Part shown: positions 22,022 to 30,306 of the stretch, piece by piece
How the letters are laid out: each line of letters starts with the position of its first letter
How positions within the stretch are numbered: the first letter of the stretch is position 1
Program-made: the position numbers and the translations under genes
Notes under the pieces: generated by a model
Database searches by the model: none
What the model saw: only the letters and a program-made list of their open reading frames with translations
Told to the model about the DNA's origin: nothing
Virus record (IMG/VR): IMGVR_UViG_3300032242_002636
Location: 1-64,000 of that record
Reading direction: 5' to 3' (one strand)
DNA: 64,000 bases
DNA from: a virus

Positions 22022-22678
22022 ATGGAGACCTTAAGATATCTTAATAAACAAGAAAACCAATCACAAAGAAAACTTTTTTCTGATTGGTGGAAAGAGCAAA
22101 TTGAAATCAACGGTCAAGAAATTCTCTATTATACAAATACCACAACATTATCTTCTTCTAATTTTCTTTATGGTGAAGATCCTATAGCAGGATTTGGTGC
22201 TGGTAATAAAATGATAGTTTTGTTAAATCTTAACAATGATGCTTTGCTTCTTTCTAAATTTGGAATTTTAGCAGATAGTGATATGTCAGGTGTTATTCAT
22301 CCTAATCATTTTACAATGATTTATGGATTGTCTTCTGAACCTAAATCAGGAGATGTAATGACACTTTCTGAATATGGAGCCGATAGATTAAATTATCCAA
22401 AAAGAGGTCCAACTGTTTATCAACTAACAGAAGTAATTGATGAATTTCAAGGCAATCCTCTAGGAGGTCATTATGTATGGTTCTTTAAGGCTAAGAGATT
22501 TGACTATAGCTTTGAGACAGGAACCTCAACAGATAACTTTGGAACAGTTGCACCAAATGCAGGTGCAGGAAATAATCAACTTGATGATAATGACAAAGCC
22601 AATGAAGCTGGTCTTAATAATTTCGATTATATAAGTGATAATCCTTGTGATAATACTTCTGTTTACGGAAATTATTGA
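22022..22678 (+). CDS. possible neck/head-completion protein (gp14-like)
   Basis: Residues 20-60 read as SDWWKEQIEINGQEILYYTNTTT... then FLYGEDP. A Trp/Ile helix, G-x-x-I-YY and an acidic D/E-P segment resemble the conserved start of T4-type gp14 neck proteins. Length (218 aa) is a little below T4 gp14. The Asn/Gly-rich C-terminus is unusual. Its 3' end overlaps a convergent gene by 7 nt. The assignment rests on a weak pattern and size. Confidence 0.5.
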   Translation: METLRYLNKQENQSQRKLFSDWWKEQIEINGQEILYYTNTTTLSSSNFLYGEDPIAGFGAGNKMIVLLNLNNDALLLSKFGILADSDMSGVIHPNHFTMIYGLSSEPKSGDVMTLSEYGADRLNYPKRGPTVYQLTEVIDEFQGNPLGGHYVWFFKAKRFDYSFETGTSTDNFGTVAPNAGAGNNQLDDNDKANEAGLNNFDYISDNPCDNTSVYGNY

Positions 22679-22974
22679 ATAATATCAATCTCTAAATTGG
22701 AATTTGGCTCTTCCTCGGAGTAACAAATTTCAATATTATAGTCTTCCTGAAGAATCTTTTTTAGAATAATATCTTGAGTTGCTGTAATATAATCACGAAT
22801 AGGTTTTGGTTTATAAACAATATCATTAGGAGCAATTCCTCTTTGTTCTGCTTTTTCTGCTACGATATTAACTGCTTCATATAATGCTATCCATTTAGCT
22901 AACATTGATGCTTCATTATTAGTTTTCTCCCACCAAGAAAGTGTCTGTTGAGGTTTGTTTTTTGTTATTTTCAT
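22672..22974 (-). CDS. hypothetical protein (100 aa)
   Basis: A helical protein with QTLSWWEKTNNEASMLAKWIALYEAVN and an acidic C-terminus. There is no signal, membrane or catalytic motif. It is the last gene of a minus-strand group downstream of phoH and convergent with the neck-like gene. Confidence 0.55.
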   Translation of the reverse strand: MKITKNKPQQTLSWWEKTNNEASMLAKWIALYEAVNIVAEKAEQRGIAPNDIVYKPKPIRDYITATQDIILKKILQEDYNIEICYSEEEPNSNLEIDIIQ

Positions 22975-22979
22975 TTTTT

Positions 22980-23435
22980 TTATTCCTTAGAAACTGGAAT
23001 TGTTGGAACACTAGGATCAGGGATCGTAGGAGTTAATGTAAGAGGTTCTGTAACTCTGGCTACTGTGAAATTGATATTTACATAGTTTTTCTTTTCACAA
23101 CTTTCACATATAAACTCAACTCTTTCATTCTCATCTGGAATAAAGGTCATAACATTATGTTTTTTACAGTATGCACATTCAAGAATAGTTGATAACTGCT
23201 CAAGTTTATCAAGCTCCTTTTGTCGTGTAATCTGATTAAAATAATTATTTATGATACTACCAATAAATCCAAATAGAATATATTGAATACTAAATGCAAG
23301 AACGAAACCAGCAATATAATTTCCATTTAGCATCCATATGGATAAGGAAATAAGTGCTGATGTGATCAACACTGTAATTGTAGATCGAATGAATAATACT
23401 GTTTCTTTTGTAACTTTCATGCCTATAGTATGCAT
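22980..23435 (-). CDS. membrane protein with zinc ribbon (151 aa)
   Basis: Two hydrophobic helices (about 13-34 and 37-62) are followed by a cytosolic-type domain with CAYC (about 87-90) and CESC (about 109-112), a four-Cys zinc ribbon. The tail is Pro/Thr-rich (TIPDPSVPTIPVSKE). A second in-frame ATG lies five codons in. Membrane location is supported by the sequence; function is unknown. Confidence 0.65.
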   Translation of the reverse strand: MHTIGMKVTKETVLFIRSTITVLITSALISLSIWMLNGNYIAGFVLAFSIQYILFGFIGSIINNYFNQITRQKELDKLEQLSTILECAYCKKHNVMTFIPDENERVEFICESCEKKNYVNINFTVARVTEPLTLTPTIPDPSVPTIPVSKE

Positions 23436-23462
23436 GAAATAACTAATAATGTAAAGAACTTT

Positions 23463-23915
23463 TTAATATTTTTCGCCTGTTATAGGGGATTGGGGAGGCA
23501 ATTCTTCTGCTAAATTAGCTACTGTTATTATATTTGCTCCTATAACTTCTATACGTTTTAGAGATTCATTTGCAATATTCATGAGTGATTTTACAGCACT
23601 TTTTTGTTTTTCATTCAATGAAGGATTTTCCTTTATACATCTTTCCATCTTCTTAACAGCTGCTAAAAGATATACAAAACTGTCTGATAAATCATCAGTA
23701 ACAGTATTTAAGGGCCAAGGAATAGATGGTGTATTTTGAGGATCTGGAGCAGTAGGAGGAAATACTGGAGGTGATCCAGCCTGATATGGGAAGGTATAAC
23801 CAGCACTACTTGAATAGGGCTGATAATCTTTACGAGGCATTTCACTTGTGCCACCGTATTGACGGTTATTCCACAAGCCATCTAAAGATTCTTCTAATAC
23901 CTTATTGAGATCCAT
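23463..23915 (-). CDS. hypothetical protein (150 aa)
   Basis: The N-terminus MDLNKVLEESLDGLW fits the shared leader (LEE/S). Then comes a Pro/Tyr-rich unstructured part (about 20-70) and helical segments with SFVYLLAAVKKMERC. The late-type element is weak here. A minor virion protein is one possibility. Confidence 0.55.
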   Translation of the reverse strand: MDLNKVLEESLDGLWNNRQYGGTSEMPRKDYQPYSSSAGYTFPYQAGSPPVFPPTAPDPQNTPSIPWPLNTVTDDLSDSFVYLLAAVKKMERCIKENPSLNEKQKSAVKSLMNIANESLKRIEVIGANIITVANLAEELPPQSPITGEKY

Positions 23916-23916
23916 A

Positions 23917-24099
23917 TTAACCTACTTTTCCCATCTTTACTAGATTACCACATCTTGCACAAACCCATCTACAAATGTTTTCTACGACTTTTGTATGAGG
24001 ATTCTGAACTGGAGTTACATTGCCCTGTACTTGAGCACCACAGAAGGAACATCCAACTGGTTTGTTTGTAACTGTATTATATGAAGGATTATTATTCAT
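23917..24099 (-). CDS. zinc-ribbon protein (60 aa)
   Basis: Two Cys pairs, CSFCGAQ (17-20) and CARCGN (48-51), make a compact four-Cys zinc ribbon. The gene starts 9 nt after phoH and ends two nt before the next gene. Nucleic-acid or protein binding is possible; no specific function can be given. Confidence 0.65.
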   Translation of the reverse strand: MNNNPSYNTVTNKPVGCSFCGAQVQGNVTPVQNPHTKVVENICRWVCARCGNLVKMGKVG

Positions 24100-24104
24100 A
24101 TTTC

Positions 24105-24111
24105 TATTTAC
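24105..24111 (-). promoter_or_regulatory. late-type element (GTAAATA)
   Basis: The element overlaps the phoH stop codon and lies 5 nt before the zinc-ribbon start. Confidence 0.4.
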
Positions 24112-24956
24112 TTAGAATCTGTTGGTTTCCAAGTATTTTCATATGCCTTGGTTTGTTCGGTTGTCTGTAATTCCTTGAATTTATGGGTAATAAATTTACA
24201 AAGTTCAGAACGAACAATATCATCTTCGGTCAATTCCATGCAGAAAATACCATGTTCTTTTGCCTCATCATTATTGAAAAGGTTATACACTTTATCAAAA
24301 CCTGATTTACCAGCAGGTAAATCACTCTGCTCTGGATCACCACAGAGGAATACCTTTGAAAATTCACCGATACGACTCATAAGAGTATGTATTTCTCTTT
24401 TTGAGAAATTCTGAACCTCATCAGCACATACAAACTTTGCAGAGAAATGAAGACCTCTTGCAAAATTAATTGGACAAATTGTTAAACGATTATCTTTCTC
24501 AAGCCTGTCTAATTGGGCTTTACAGAGAAGTTCTTCGAATTTATCATGGAAAGGTGTCAGATAAACATTAAATTTTTCAGCAACATCACCGGGAAGAAAT
24601 CCAAGTTTTGAATCTGATGATTCAACTGCTGATCTCACAAGAACCATGTCGGATATTCTTCTCATATTAAGAAGAGTCAACCCACAATACATCGCAAGAG
24701 TTGTTTTGGATGTACCAGCCGGACCTTTAAGAAATAATACCTTTGTTTTCTTATCTAAGAAAGTAGCAATAATTTCTTTTTGCTTATCTGTCCAAGGTAA
24801 ATTTTTGATTGTTAAATCAAAAGATATTTTATCTCTTTGAAAGACATAAGGGGAATTATCTTCTGTCTTGCCAGCTTGAATTACGGTTGGCTCGTGGTTA
24901 ATTCTGCCAGATTGTTTTCTGTCAGACTGTCTCTTGGGACGAGTTTTTTTACTCAT
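24108..24956 (-). CDS. phoH: PhoH-like ATPase
   Basis: Walker A is GPAGTSKT (about 79-86), with Ser where most PhoH proteins have Gly. The MVLVRSAVESSDSKLGFLPGD segment and Walker B FVCADEVQNF (about 174-183) are typical of PhoH, as is FLCGDPEQSDLP. PhoH proteins are NTPases, probably RNA or DNA helicase-like, common in large phages. Length (282 aa) includes a basic N-terminal tail (TRPKRQSDRKQSGR). Confidence 0.88.
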   Translation of the reverse strand: MSKKTRPKRQSDRKQSGRINHEPTVIQAGKTEDNSPYVFQRDKISFDLTIKNLPWTDKQKEIIATFLDKKTKVLFLKGPAGTSKTTLAMYCGLTLLNMRRISDMVLVRSAVESSDSKLGFLPGDVAEKFNVYLTPFHDKFEELLCKAQLDRLEKDNRLTICPINFARGLHFSAKFVCADEVQNFSKREIHTLMSRIGEFSKVFLCGDPEQSDLPAGKSGFDKVYNLFNNDEAKEHGIFCMELTEDDIVRSELCKFITHKFKELQTTEQTKAYENTWKPTDSK

Positions 24957-25024
24957 AGAATTTTACGCTTTAAGAATTTTATCTTAAAACGATTAATGTT
25001 TATTTCTAATATTTACTCTAAACA

Positions 25025-25459
25025 CTAAGCTTGTTTAAGAGGGTTATATTGAGTTGCATTTGGCTGATGTGTTGTCTGTGTACTTGTAGTTGTACCAGAT
25101 TCCCCTTCAGTCTCATCTGCTGTTTTTGTTGTAGAAGTTGTGGGCTGTTTTGGTTTTAATGTTTCAGCAGCAGAAAGGAAAGCTTCCTTTTCATGATCTT
25201 CTAAATTGGGATTATCAGGATTCATCTTGATTTTATTAAATGCACTATGAAGCGGATTATCCTCAATATCAGCAGGAGAACTGAACAACTGACTTGCTAA
25301 TGCTTTAGCATTTGGATTTGCATTAATAGCTCCACTATTATTAATAGCCTTGTCTATTGTTTGAACTGCTTGTTTTAAGATTGGGTTGTTTGGTGATTGA
25401 ATTCCAGCCTCATTTAATGATTCAAATGCTTTTTCTATTATTTTGGTAAAGTTGTTCAT
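25025..25459 (-). CDS. small protein with targeting-like N-terminus (144 aa)
   Basis: The ATG at 25459 is preferred because an upstream in-frame ATG at 25483 lies before the promoter -10 box. The N-terminus MNNFTKIIEKAFESLNEAGIQS carries an LNE/A site, an excellent match to T4-type targeting peptides. The rest is Asn/Pro/Thr-rich and looks disordered toward the C-terminus. A virion-internal protein is inferred. Confidence 0.55.
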   Translation of the reverse strand: MNNFTKIIEKAFESLNEAGIQSPNNPILKQAVQTIDKAINNSGAINANPNAKALASQLFSSPADIEDNPLHSAFNKIKMNPDNPNLEDHEKEAFLSAAETLKPKQPTTSTTKTADETEGESGTTTSTQTTHQPNATQYNPLKQA

Positions 25460-25469
25460 TCTACCTATA

Positions 25470-25497
25470 ATTATATGTGTCATATCAATTTTCTCAA
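25470..25497 (-). promoter_or_regulatory. early-type promoter, minus strand
   Basis: TTGAGA and TATAAT are separated by 16 nt, with the ATG 10 nt after the -10 box. Confidence 0.6.
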
Positions 25498-25528
25498 TAA
25501 AAAATGAGTAAATGGATATTGGTCAAAG

Positions 25529-25535
25529 GTAAATA
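25529..25535 (+). promoter_or_regulatory. late-type element of the tail sheath gene (GTAAATA)
   Basis: The element is 12 nt before the sheath start, with no ribosome site between. It is the best placed example for a gene that must be strongly expressed late. Confidence 0.55.
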
Positions 25536-25547
25536 GTATTATAATTT

Positions 25548-27746
25548 ATGGCAACAAGAACAATCACATCTCCCGGTGTACAAATTAATGAAGTAGATCT
25601 CAGTGTAATTGCAAGACCATCTGGCGCAACAAATGTTTTCGTTACAGGTTTTGCTGCACAAGGACCAACTGATGAAATTATCAATGTAGGAAGTATTTCA
25701 GAATACGAAAGTGTTTTTGGAACTCCTACAAATGCAGCAGAAAGATATCTCTATCACTCTGCTCGTCAGGTTCTAACTCAGTCACCAGCTAATCTCTTAG
25801 TAACCAGAATGCCATATGGATCTGGTTCAGGTGAAGGTTTTTCAAATCAGTATAGTGCATTAGTTTATCCTATTTCAAGTGATTCTGCCAAGTATGAGGA
25901 TTCCACAAATTTCCAAGTATTAGAACCTTATTCAGTTCTTTTAACCGATGAACAATATAAGAACATTGTAGAAAACAATGTAGTATGGGCTGATGGATAC
26001 ACAGATGGTACTATCTACATCGCTGATGATATCAAGTATGGTGGTATCGTAGTTCTTGATTCTGCTAAGACTTCAGTAAACAACCTTTATGAGGGATATT
26101 ATGTTGCATTAGCCGACAATTCAAACAACAATCCAGCTTCTGACTTCGATGCAATCCAAGGTGCAAAGGCTGCATATACAATCGATGATGGTACACATCA
26201 ATACTTCACAACTATTCCTGATGCTCGTCTAAACTTCAGCTTAACACAGGCTTACTCAGCAACAGGTACAAGCGTATCACAGACAATCGAACAATTCCCA
26301 AGAGATTATGATTTTGGAACTCCTTTCTACAATGATTGCTTAACCTTAATGGTATTTAAGCTTCGTACTTCTATCTATGCCCAAGACACAGTTGTTCTTG
26401 ATGCAGTAGTAACAGAAGGACACACTGGTTCACTCTACGGTCTCCGTACACAGAACAATAAGAACGGTGGAGCACCTATTTCATTCTTCTTGGATAATGT
26501 TACTAATCAGTCATCTTCAAATATCAAGGTTATAACAAATCCTTATATTTCAAATACTGGAAATTGGTTAACACCAGAAGGTATACCAGCCAAGACAGTA
26601 AGATTGGCTTCAGAAACAAAGAATATGTTCTCACAGGGCGTATATATTTCTGATACAAATACAGTAGCAGGTGATGTTGGTAACGTACCTCTCAAGCTCC
26701 AGAGAATTCTCAGTAACATCGACAATCTTGATTTAGAGCTTGATGTAACAGCAGAAGCTGGTCTAGGAACAATCTGGACAAGTGCCAAGGCAAGATGGTG
26801 TGATCCTAACTATGGAAATAGTAACTACATGGAGCCTAAAATCTTTGATGAGAATTATAACGTAAATATCTCTGTTCTTAAGACTCAGACAAATGATCCA
26901 GTTGGTGGTGTTGCCTCTGACTATCAGGATATTGCTGGACAATTCCTAGCCTTTGCTGATAATACAAGAAAGGATCATGTTTTTATTGCTGATTCTCTCA
27001 GAAATATCTTCGTACAAGGTTCAAACACAAAGGTAGCCAAGAATGCTGGATTCGTATTCTCATCTGATGTATATTGGCCCTTAAAGAACCTTTATGCTGG
27101 TAGTATTTCAAGCTATGCAACAGTATATGGTAACTGGCTCAAGACAAATGATGCAGCTTCTAACAAGCAAGTATGGGTTCCTGCTTCTGGTTGGGTTGCA
27201 GCAACATTTGCTACAGTATCTCAGAATAGCTATCCTTGGATTGCACCAGCAGGTTTCAGTCGTGGAGCACTCACAAACGTAACTGACGTAGGTATTAGTC
27301 CAACTCAGAAACAGCGTGATCTTCTCTACAGAATCAATGTAAACCCAATTGCATTCTTCCCCGGTGATGGTTATGTAATCTTCGGACAGAAGACACTCTA
27401 CACCAAGCCATCAGCATTCGACAGAATCAATGTAAGAAGACTCTTCCTCACATTAGAAAAGACAACAAAGAATGTCTTAAAGTTCTATGTGTTCGAGCCT
27501 AATACATTCACAACAAGAACTCGTTTAGCTAACGCACTCAAGCCAACATTCGATCAGGCTAAGACTTATGAAGGTCTTTATGACTACAAGATCGTATGTG
27601 ACGAGAGAAACAATACACCTGATGTCATAGACAACAATGAGTTAAGAGTTTCAATCTATATTCAACCAGTAAGAACTGCTGAATTTATATTGTGTGACTT
27701 CATCGCAACACGCACTGGAGTTAACTTTAATGAACTGATTGGCTAA
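25548..27746 (+). CDS. tail sheath protein (gp18-like)
   Basis: SPGVQINEVDLS at the start and the C-terminal NVRRLFLTLEKTTKNVLKFYVFEPN...VRTAEFILCDFIATRTG are hallmarks of contractile sheath proteins. At 732 aa it is somewhat longer than T4 gp18. Subunits stack around the tube and drive injection on contraction. The order sheath, tube, then initiator and baseplate genes matches T4-type tails. Codons are richer in C-ending forms than in the following baseplate genes, fitting a highly expressed structural gene. Confidence 0.93.
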   Translation: MATRTITSPGVQINEVDLSVIARPSGATNVFVTGFAAQGPTDEIINVGSISEYESVFGTPTNAAERYLYHSARQVLTQSPANLLVTRMPYGSGSGEGFSNQYSALVYPISSDSAKYEDSTNFQVLEPYSVLLTDEQYKNIVENNVVWADGYTDGTIYIADDIKYGGIVVLDSAKTSVNNLYEGYYVALADNSNNNPASDFDAIQGAKAAYTIDDGTHQYFTTIPDARLNFSLTQAYSATGTSVSQTIEQFPRDYDFGTPFYNDCLTLMVFKLRTSIYAQDTVVLDAVVTEGHTGSLYGLRTQNNKNGGAPISFFLDNVTNQSSSNIKVITNPYISNTGNWLTPEGIPAKTVRLASETKNMFSQGVYISDTNTVAGDVGNVPLKLQRILSNIDNLDLELDVTAEAGLGTIWTSAKARWCDPNYGNSNYMEPKIFDENYNVNISVLKTQTNDPVGGVASDYQDIAGQFLAFADNTRKDHVFIADSLRNIFVQGSNTKVAKNAGFVFSSDVYWPLKNLYAGSISSYATVYGNWLKTNDAASNKQVWVPASGWVAATFATVSQNSYPWIAPAGFSRGALTNVTDVGISPTQKQRDLLYRINVNPIAFFPGDGYVIFGQKTLYTKPSAFDRINVRRLFLTLEKTTKNVLKFYVFEPNTFTTRTRLANALKPTFDQAKTYEGLYDYKIVCDERNNTPDVIDNNELRVSIYIQPVRTAEFILCDFIATRTGVNFNELIG

Positions 27747-27755
27747 TACTATAGG

Positions 27756-27762
27756 ATAAATA
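27756..27762 (+). promoter_or_regulatory. late-type element of the tail tube gene (ATAAATA)
   Basis: The element is 10 nt before the tube start. Confidence 0.5.
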
Positions 27763-27772
27763 TTTAAAACAT

Positions 27773-28333
27773 ATGGGAAACTTATTCGCAAACCAAGACA
27801 TTGATGCATTCTTCCAGACTGCAATTAACAGAGACTTTGCTCGTCAAAATCTCTTCCGTGTACTCTACATAAACTCAGGTGCAACAAACATCGTATTCGA
27901 TCAGAACGACTTGGTTTATGTAACCTCAACCTCTCTCCCACAGAGAGCTATCACAAACATTTCAGTTCCTTTCATGGGTCTGAAGTTCAATGTTCCCGGT
28001 ACAGCTACATATCCCGGTAGTGAATCATGGAATGTTACATTCCGTATGCCACAGGATCTTGGAATTCGTCAAAAGCTCGAACTCTGGACTCGTGGTACAT
28101 TCGATGATGCTACAAGTACAGGTGCTTATGAAGTCAAGGATCTTGGTGGAGTAGGATTAGCTCTTATGGGCAAAGGTGGACAGGTTCTTAGAGTTTATAA
28201 CCTTGTTGGTGCATACTGCACAAACATTGGACAATATACACTCAATAGCACAACCGCTGGTGAAATCGTAGAACTACAAGCAACAATCGCTTACCAATTC
28301 TGGATTCAGCCAGAAGCTTCTCCAATAGGATAA
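27773..28333 (+). CDS. tail tube protein (gp19-like)
   Basis: The 186-residue protein has the gp19-type pattern NLFRVLYIN...DLVYVTSTSLPQRAITNISVPFMGLKFNVPG...WNVTFRMPQ and the final GEIVELQATIAYQFW. It follows the sheath and would form the inner tube. Strong, C-rich codon choice is shared with the sheath gene. The start context lacks a ribosome site, and a late-type element precedes it. Confidence 0.92.
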   Translation: MGNLFANQDIDAFFQTAINRDFARQNLFRVLYINSGATNIVFDQNDLVYVTSTSLPQRAITNISVPFMGLKFNVPGTATYPGSESWNVTFRMPQDLGIRQKLELWTRGTFDDATSTGAYEVKDLGGVGLALMGKGGQVLRVYNLVGAYCTNIGQYTLNSTTAGEIVELQATIAYQFWIQPEASPIG

Positions 28334-28341
28334 CTTATCTA

Positions 28342-28392
28342 AATAACCGTAGGGATAAGTATTCTAAATGGCTACTAGTCCCTACCGTTATT
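28342..28392 (+). repeat. inverted repeat spanning the next start codon
   Basis: AATAACCGTAGGGA and TCCCTACCGTTATT are 14-nt arms with one mismatch, separated by 23 nt that contain the late-type element and the ATG of the next gene. The right arm is coding. An mRNA hairpin or an operator is possible. Confidence 0.6.
28355..28361 (+). promoter_or_regulatory. late-type element (ATAAGTA)
   Basis: The element is 6 nt before the next start and lies in the loop of an inverted repeat. Confidence 0.5.
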
Positions 28393-29321
28393 ATTTAGAT
28401 GTAATAAGCAATTGGCCCACAGCCATTGCACCTGAGAGTCAGTGGTTTATAAACTTTGATCTTCCTACTGTAGGAGCATTAAAAAATATTTCTAATATAC
28501 AGAAATATGATAGCGGAAGTGGTTCTGATACTGTTTGGAATATACCACAAGGAACAGTAAACACTCTTATTGCCAAAGAAAATCAATTTGCTACTGATAA
28601 TCTTATTGGTTGTGTATTTGCTAGAGAAGTAACAGTACCCGGTGAGACTATTGATGCAGGAAATGTTGGTTTAGATTATGGTGGTTATCAAGCACCAGCT
28701 ACTTCTAATGGTAGAAATAAATACGGAAAACTCCATGTAGTATTCAGTGAAACCAACAGCTCTTTTTTAGATTTTGTTATCAGACCTTGGACAATTTTAG
28801 TAGGATATTATGGGCTTTTAGCAAGAGCAGAAAATTCTCCTAAAAAAGTAAAATGTAACTATGCTGATGTTGTATACATAGCTAAAACTGGACCTTATAG
28901 CCCTTCTATACAGAGAAAAATAATAAGATATTTTAACATAGCTCCTGTTTCTATAGGTGCAATATCAAACACTTATGCTAGTGAAGGTATGCAATATAAA
29001 GGTGTAGATTTTGTTTACGATTCTTATAGTGTATTAGATCCTTCAAGTGGATCAAGCGGAACATTAAATCCAGCATTAAACGCAACAAAAACTAATAATC
29101 CAAATTCTACTGTAAAGGTAGCTCCTATAAACCAACCAAATCCTGTTCAGTACCAAAATCCTAATATAACAAATCCATTAGAGTATAGTCAATCATTTAA
29201 GCTACCTACTGCTAATCTTTCAAGTAGTTCAGTTACTCCACAAGGGGATATATACATTAACCAAATTTCTGGATCTATACCATCTAATAATCCTTTCAAT
29301 ACTATAAATTTAAACAAGTAA
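28368..29321 (+). CDS. tail tube initiator-like baseplate protein (gp54-like)
   Basis: The first 200 residues resemble a tube fold: WFINFDLPTVGALK...FVIRPWTILVGYYGLLAR...VYIAKTGPYSPSIQRKIIRYFNIAPVSIGAI. The following segment SEGMQYKGVDFVYDSY is typical of tube-derived baseplate proteins such as gp54. The C-terminal 100 residues are Asn/Pro/Ser-rich. It likely templates the first tube ring on the baseplate. Confidence 0.65.
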   Translation: MATSPYRYYLDVISNWPTAIAPESQWFINFDLPTVGALKNISNIQKYDSGSGSDTVWNIPQGTVNTLIAKENQFATDNLIGCVFAREVTVPGETIDAGNVGLDYGGYQAPATSNGRNKYGKLHVVFSETNSSFLDFVIRPWTILVGYYGLLARAENSPKKVKCNYADVVYIAKTGPYSPSIQRKIIRYFNIAPVSIGAISNTYASEGMQYKGVDFVYDSYSVLDPSSGSSGTLNPALNATKTNNPNSTVKVAPINQPNPVQYQNPNITNPLEYSQSFKLPTANLSSSSVTPQGDIYINQISGSIPSNNPFNTINLNK

Positions 29322-29323
29322 GG

Positions 29324-29330
29324 TTAAATA
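29324..29330 (+). promoter_or_regulatory. late-type element, near match (TTAAATA)
   Basis: The element is 6 nt before the next start codon and has one substitution. Confidence 0.3.
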
Positions 29331-29336
29331 GGATAG

Positions 29337-30296
29337 ATGGAGTATTACATATATTCAGTTGAATTGCCGTTTTCTGGTGTAGAGCTTTTTTACAGAGAAC
29401 TTAATACGAAGGAACAATTGATATTAGCAAAGTCTAATACCTTTCTTCCCTCTGGAGACGAATTTGATTCTGATTATGCTAGAGTGCTCCGAAATATAAT
29501 ATCAAATTGTGTAGAAAACAAAGAAGATTTTTACAGATTAAATATAATTGATTATATTTTATTTTTAACAAAATTAAGAATAGTAACATTAGGAGCAAAT
29601 TTAGATGTTCATTTTGAAAACAAATCTAATCCTTCTGACCTTAAATCAAAAATAACATTAGATCTTAATACATTCATGAAGCTTCTTTATGAAGCTGCTT
29701 CAGAAGCACTAGATAATGATGAATTAGATTCTGGTAAAATAAAGATAAAATTAGGTTGGCCCAATATAAGATCAGAAAATATTTTTCTTTCTAAAAATAA
29801 TGAAGAAGGTGTTGAAAAAATATTAACAACTCTTCCTGAATATATAAAAACAATTTATATATCAGATGATAATATCATTAATTTAGATTATTTTAACACA
29901 AAAGAAAAGAAAGAAATATACGAAAGAATGCCTGTATCTCTGAGAACAAATATACAAATAAAGGTATTAAATTATATTAAAATATTAGCATCAAAAAATT
30001 TATTTAATATACCTAAAATGGAGTATTTTAAGCTTAATTTTTATAATAAATCATATTTAGATTTAGTTAGATTGTTCTTTTCAGGAGAACTAAAATCTAT
30101 ATACAATGACTATTACATATTAGCATCTAAAAATATAAATCCAGAATATGTAGATAATATGCCTATAACAGATAGAAAAGTATTTTGTTCCTTTATAGAT
30201 GAAGAAATAAAAGCTAAATCTGCTAATGGTACTAATATACCTACAACAGGAGATTCTACTCAATTACAGGATTTAATAGATGAATTTGAGGGATAG
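29337..30296 (+). CDS. baseplate-associated protein (319 aa)
   Basis: The N-terminus YYIYSVELPFSGVELFYRELNTKEQLILAK resembles T4 baseplate assembly proteins (gp26/T4_baseplate type), in which a short beta region precedes K-E-x-x-L-x-x-A. The rest is helical and Lys/Asn/Ile-rich. It precedes a second protein of similar layout, so the two may be duplicated or sequential hub factors. Position between the tube initiator and tape measure supports a baseplate role. Confidence 0.5.
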   Translation: MEYYIYSVELPFSGVELFYRELNTKEQLILAKSNTFLPSGDEFDSDYARVLRNIISNCVENKEDFYRLNIIDYILFLTKLRIVTLGANLDVHFENKSNPSDLKSKITLDLNTFMKLLYEAASEALDNDELDSGKIKIKLGWPNIRSENIFLSKNNEEGVEKILTTLPEYIKTIYISDDNIINLDYFNTKEKKEIYERMPVSLRTNIQIKVLNYIKILASKNLFNIPKMEYFKLNFYNKSYLDLVRLFFSGELKSIYNDYYILASKNINPEYVDNMPITDRKVFCSFIDEEIKAKSANGTNIPTTGDSTQLQDLIDEFEG

Positions 30297-30306
30297 GTGA
30301 GTAATT

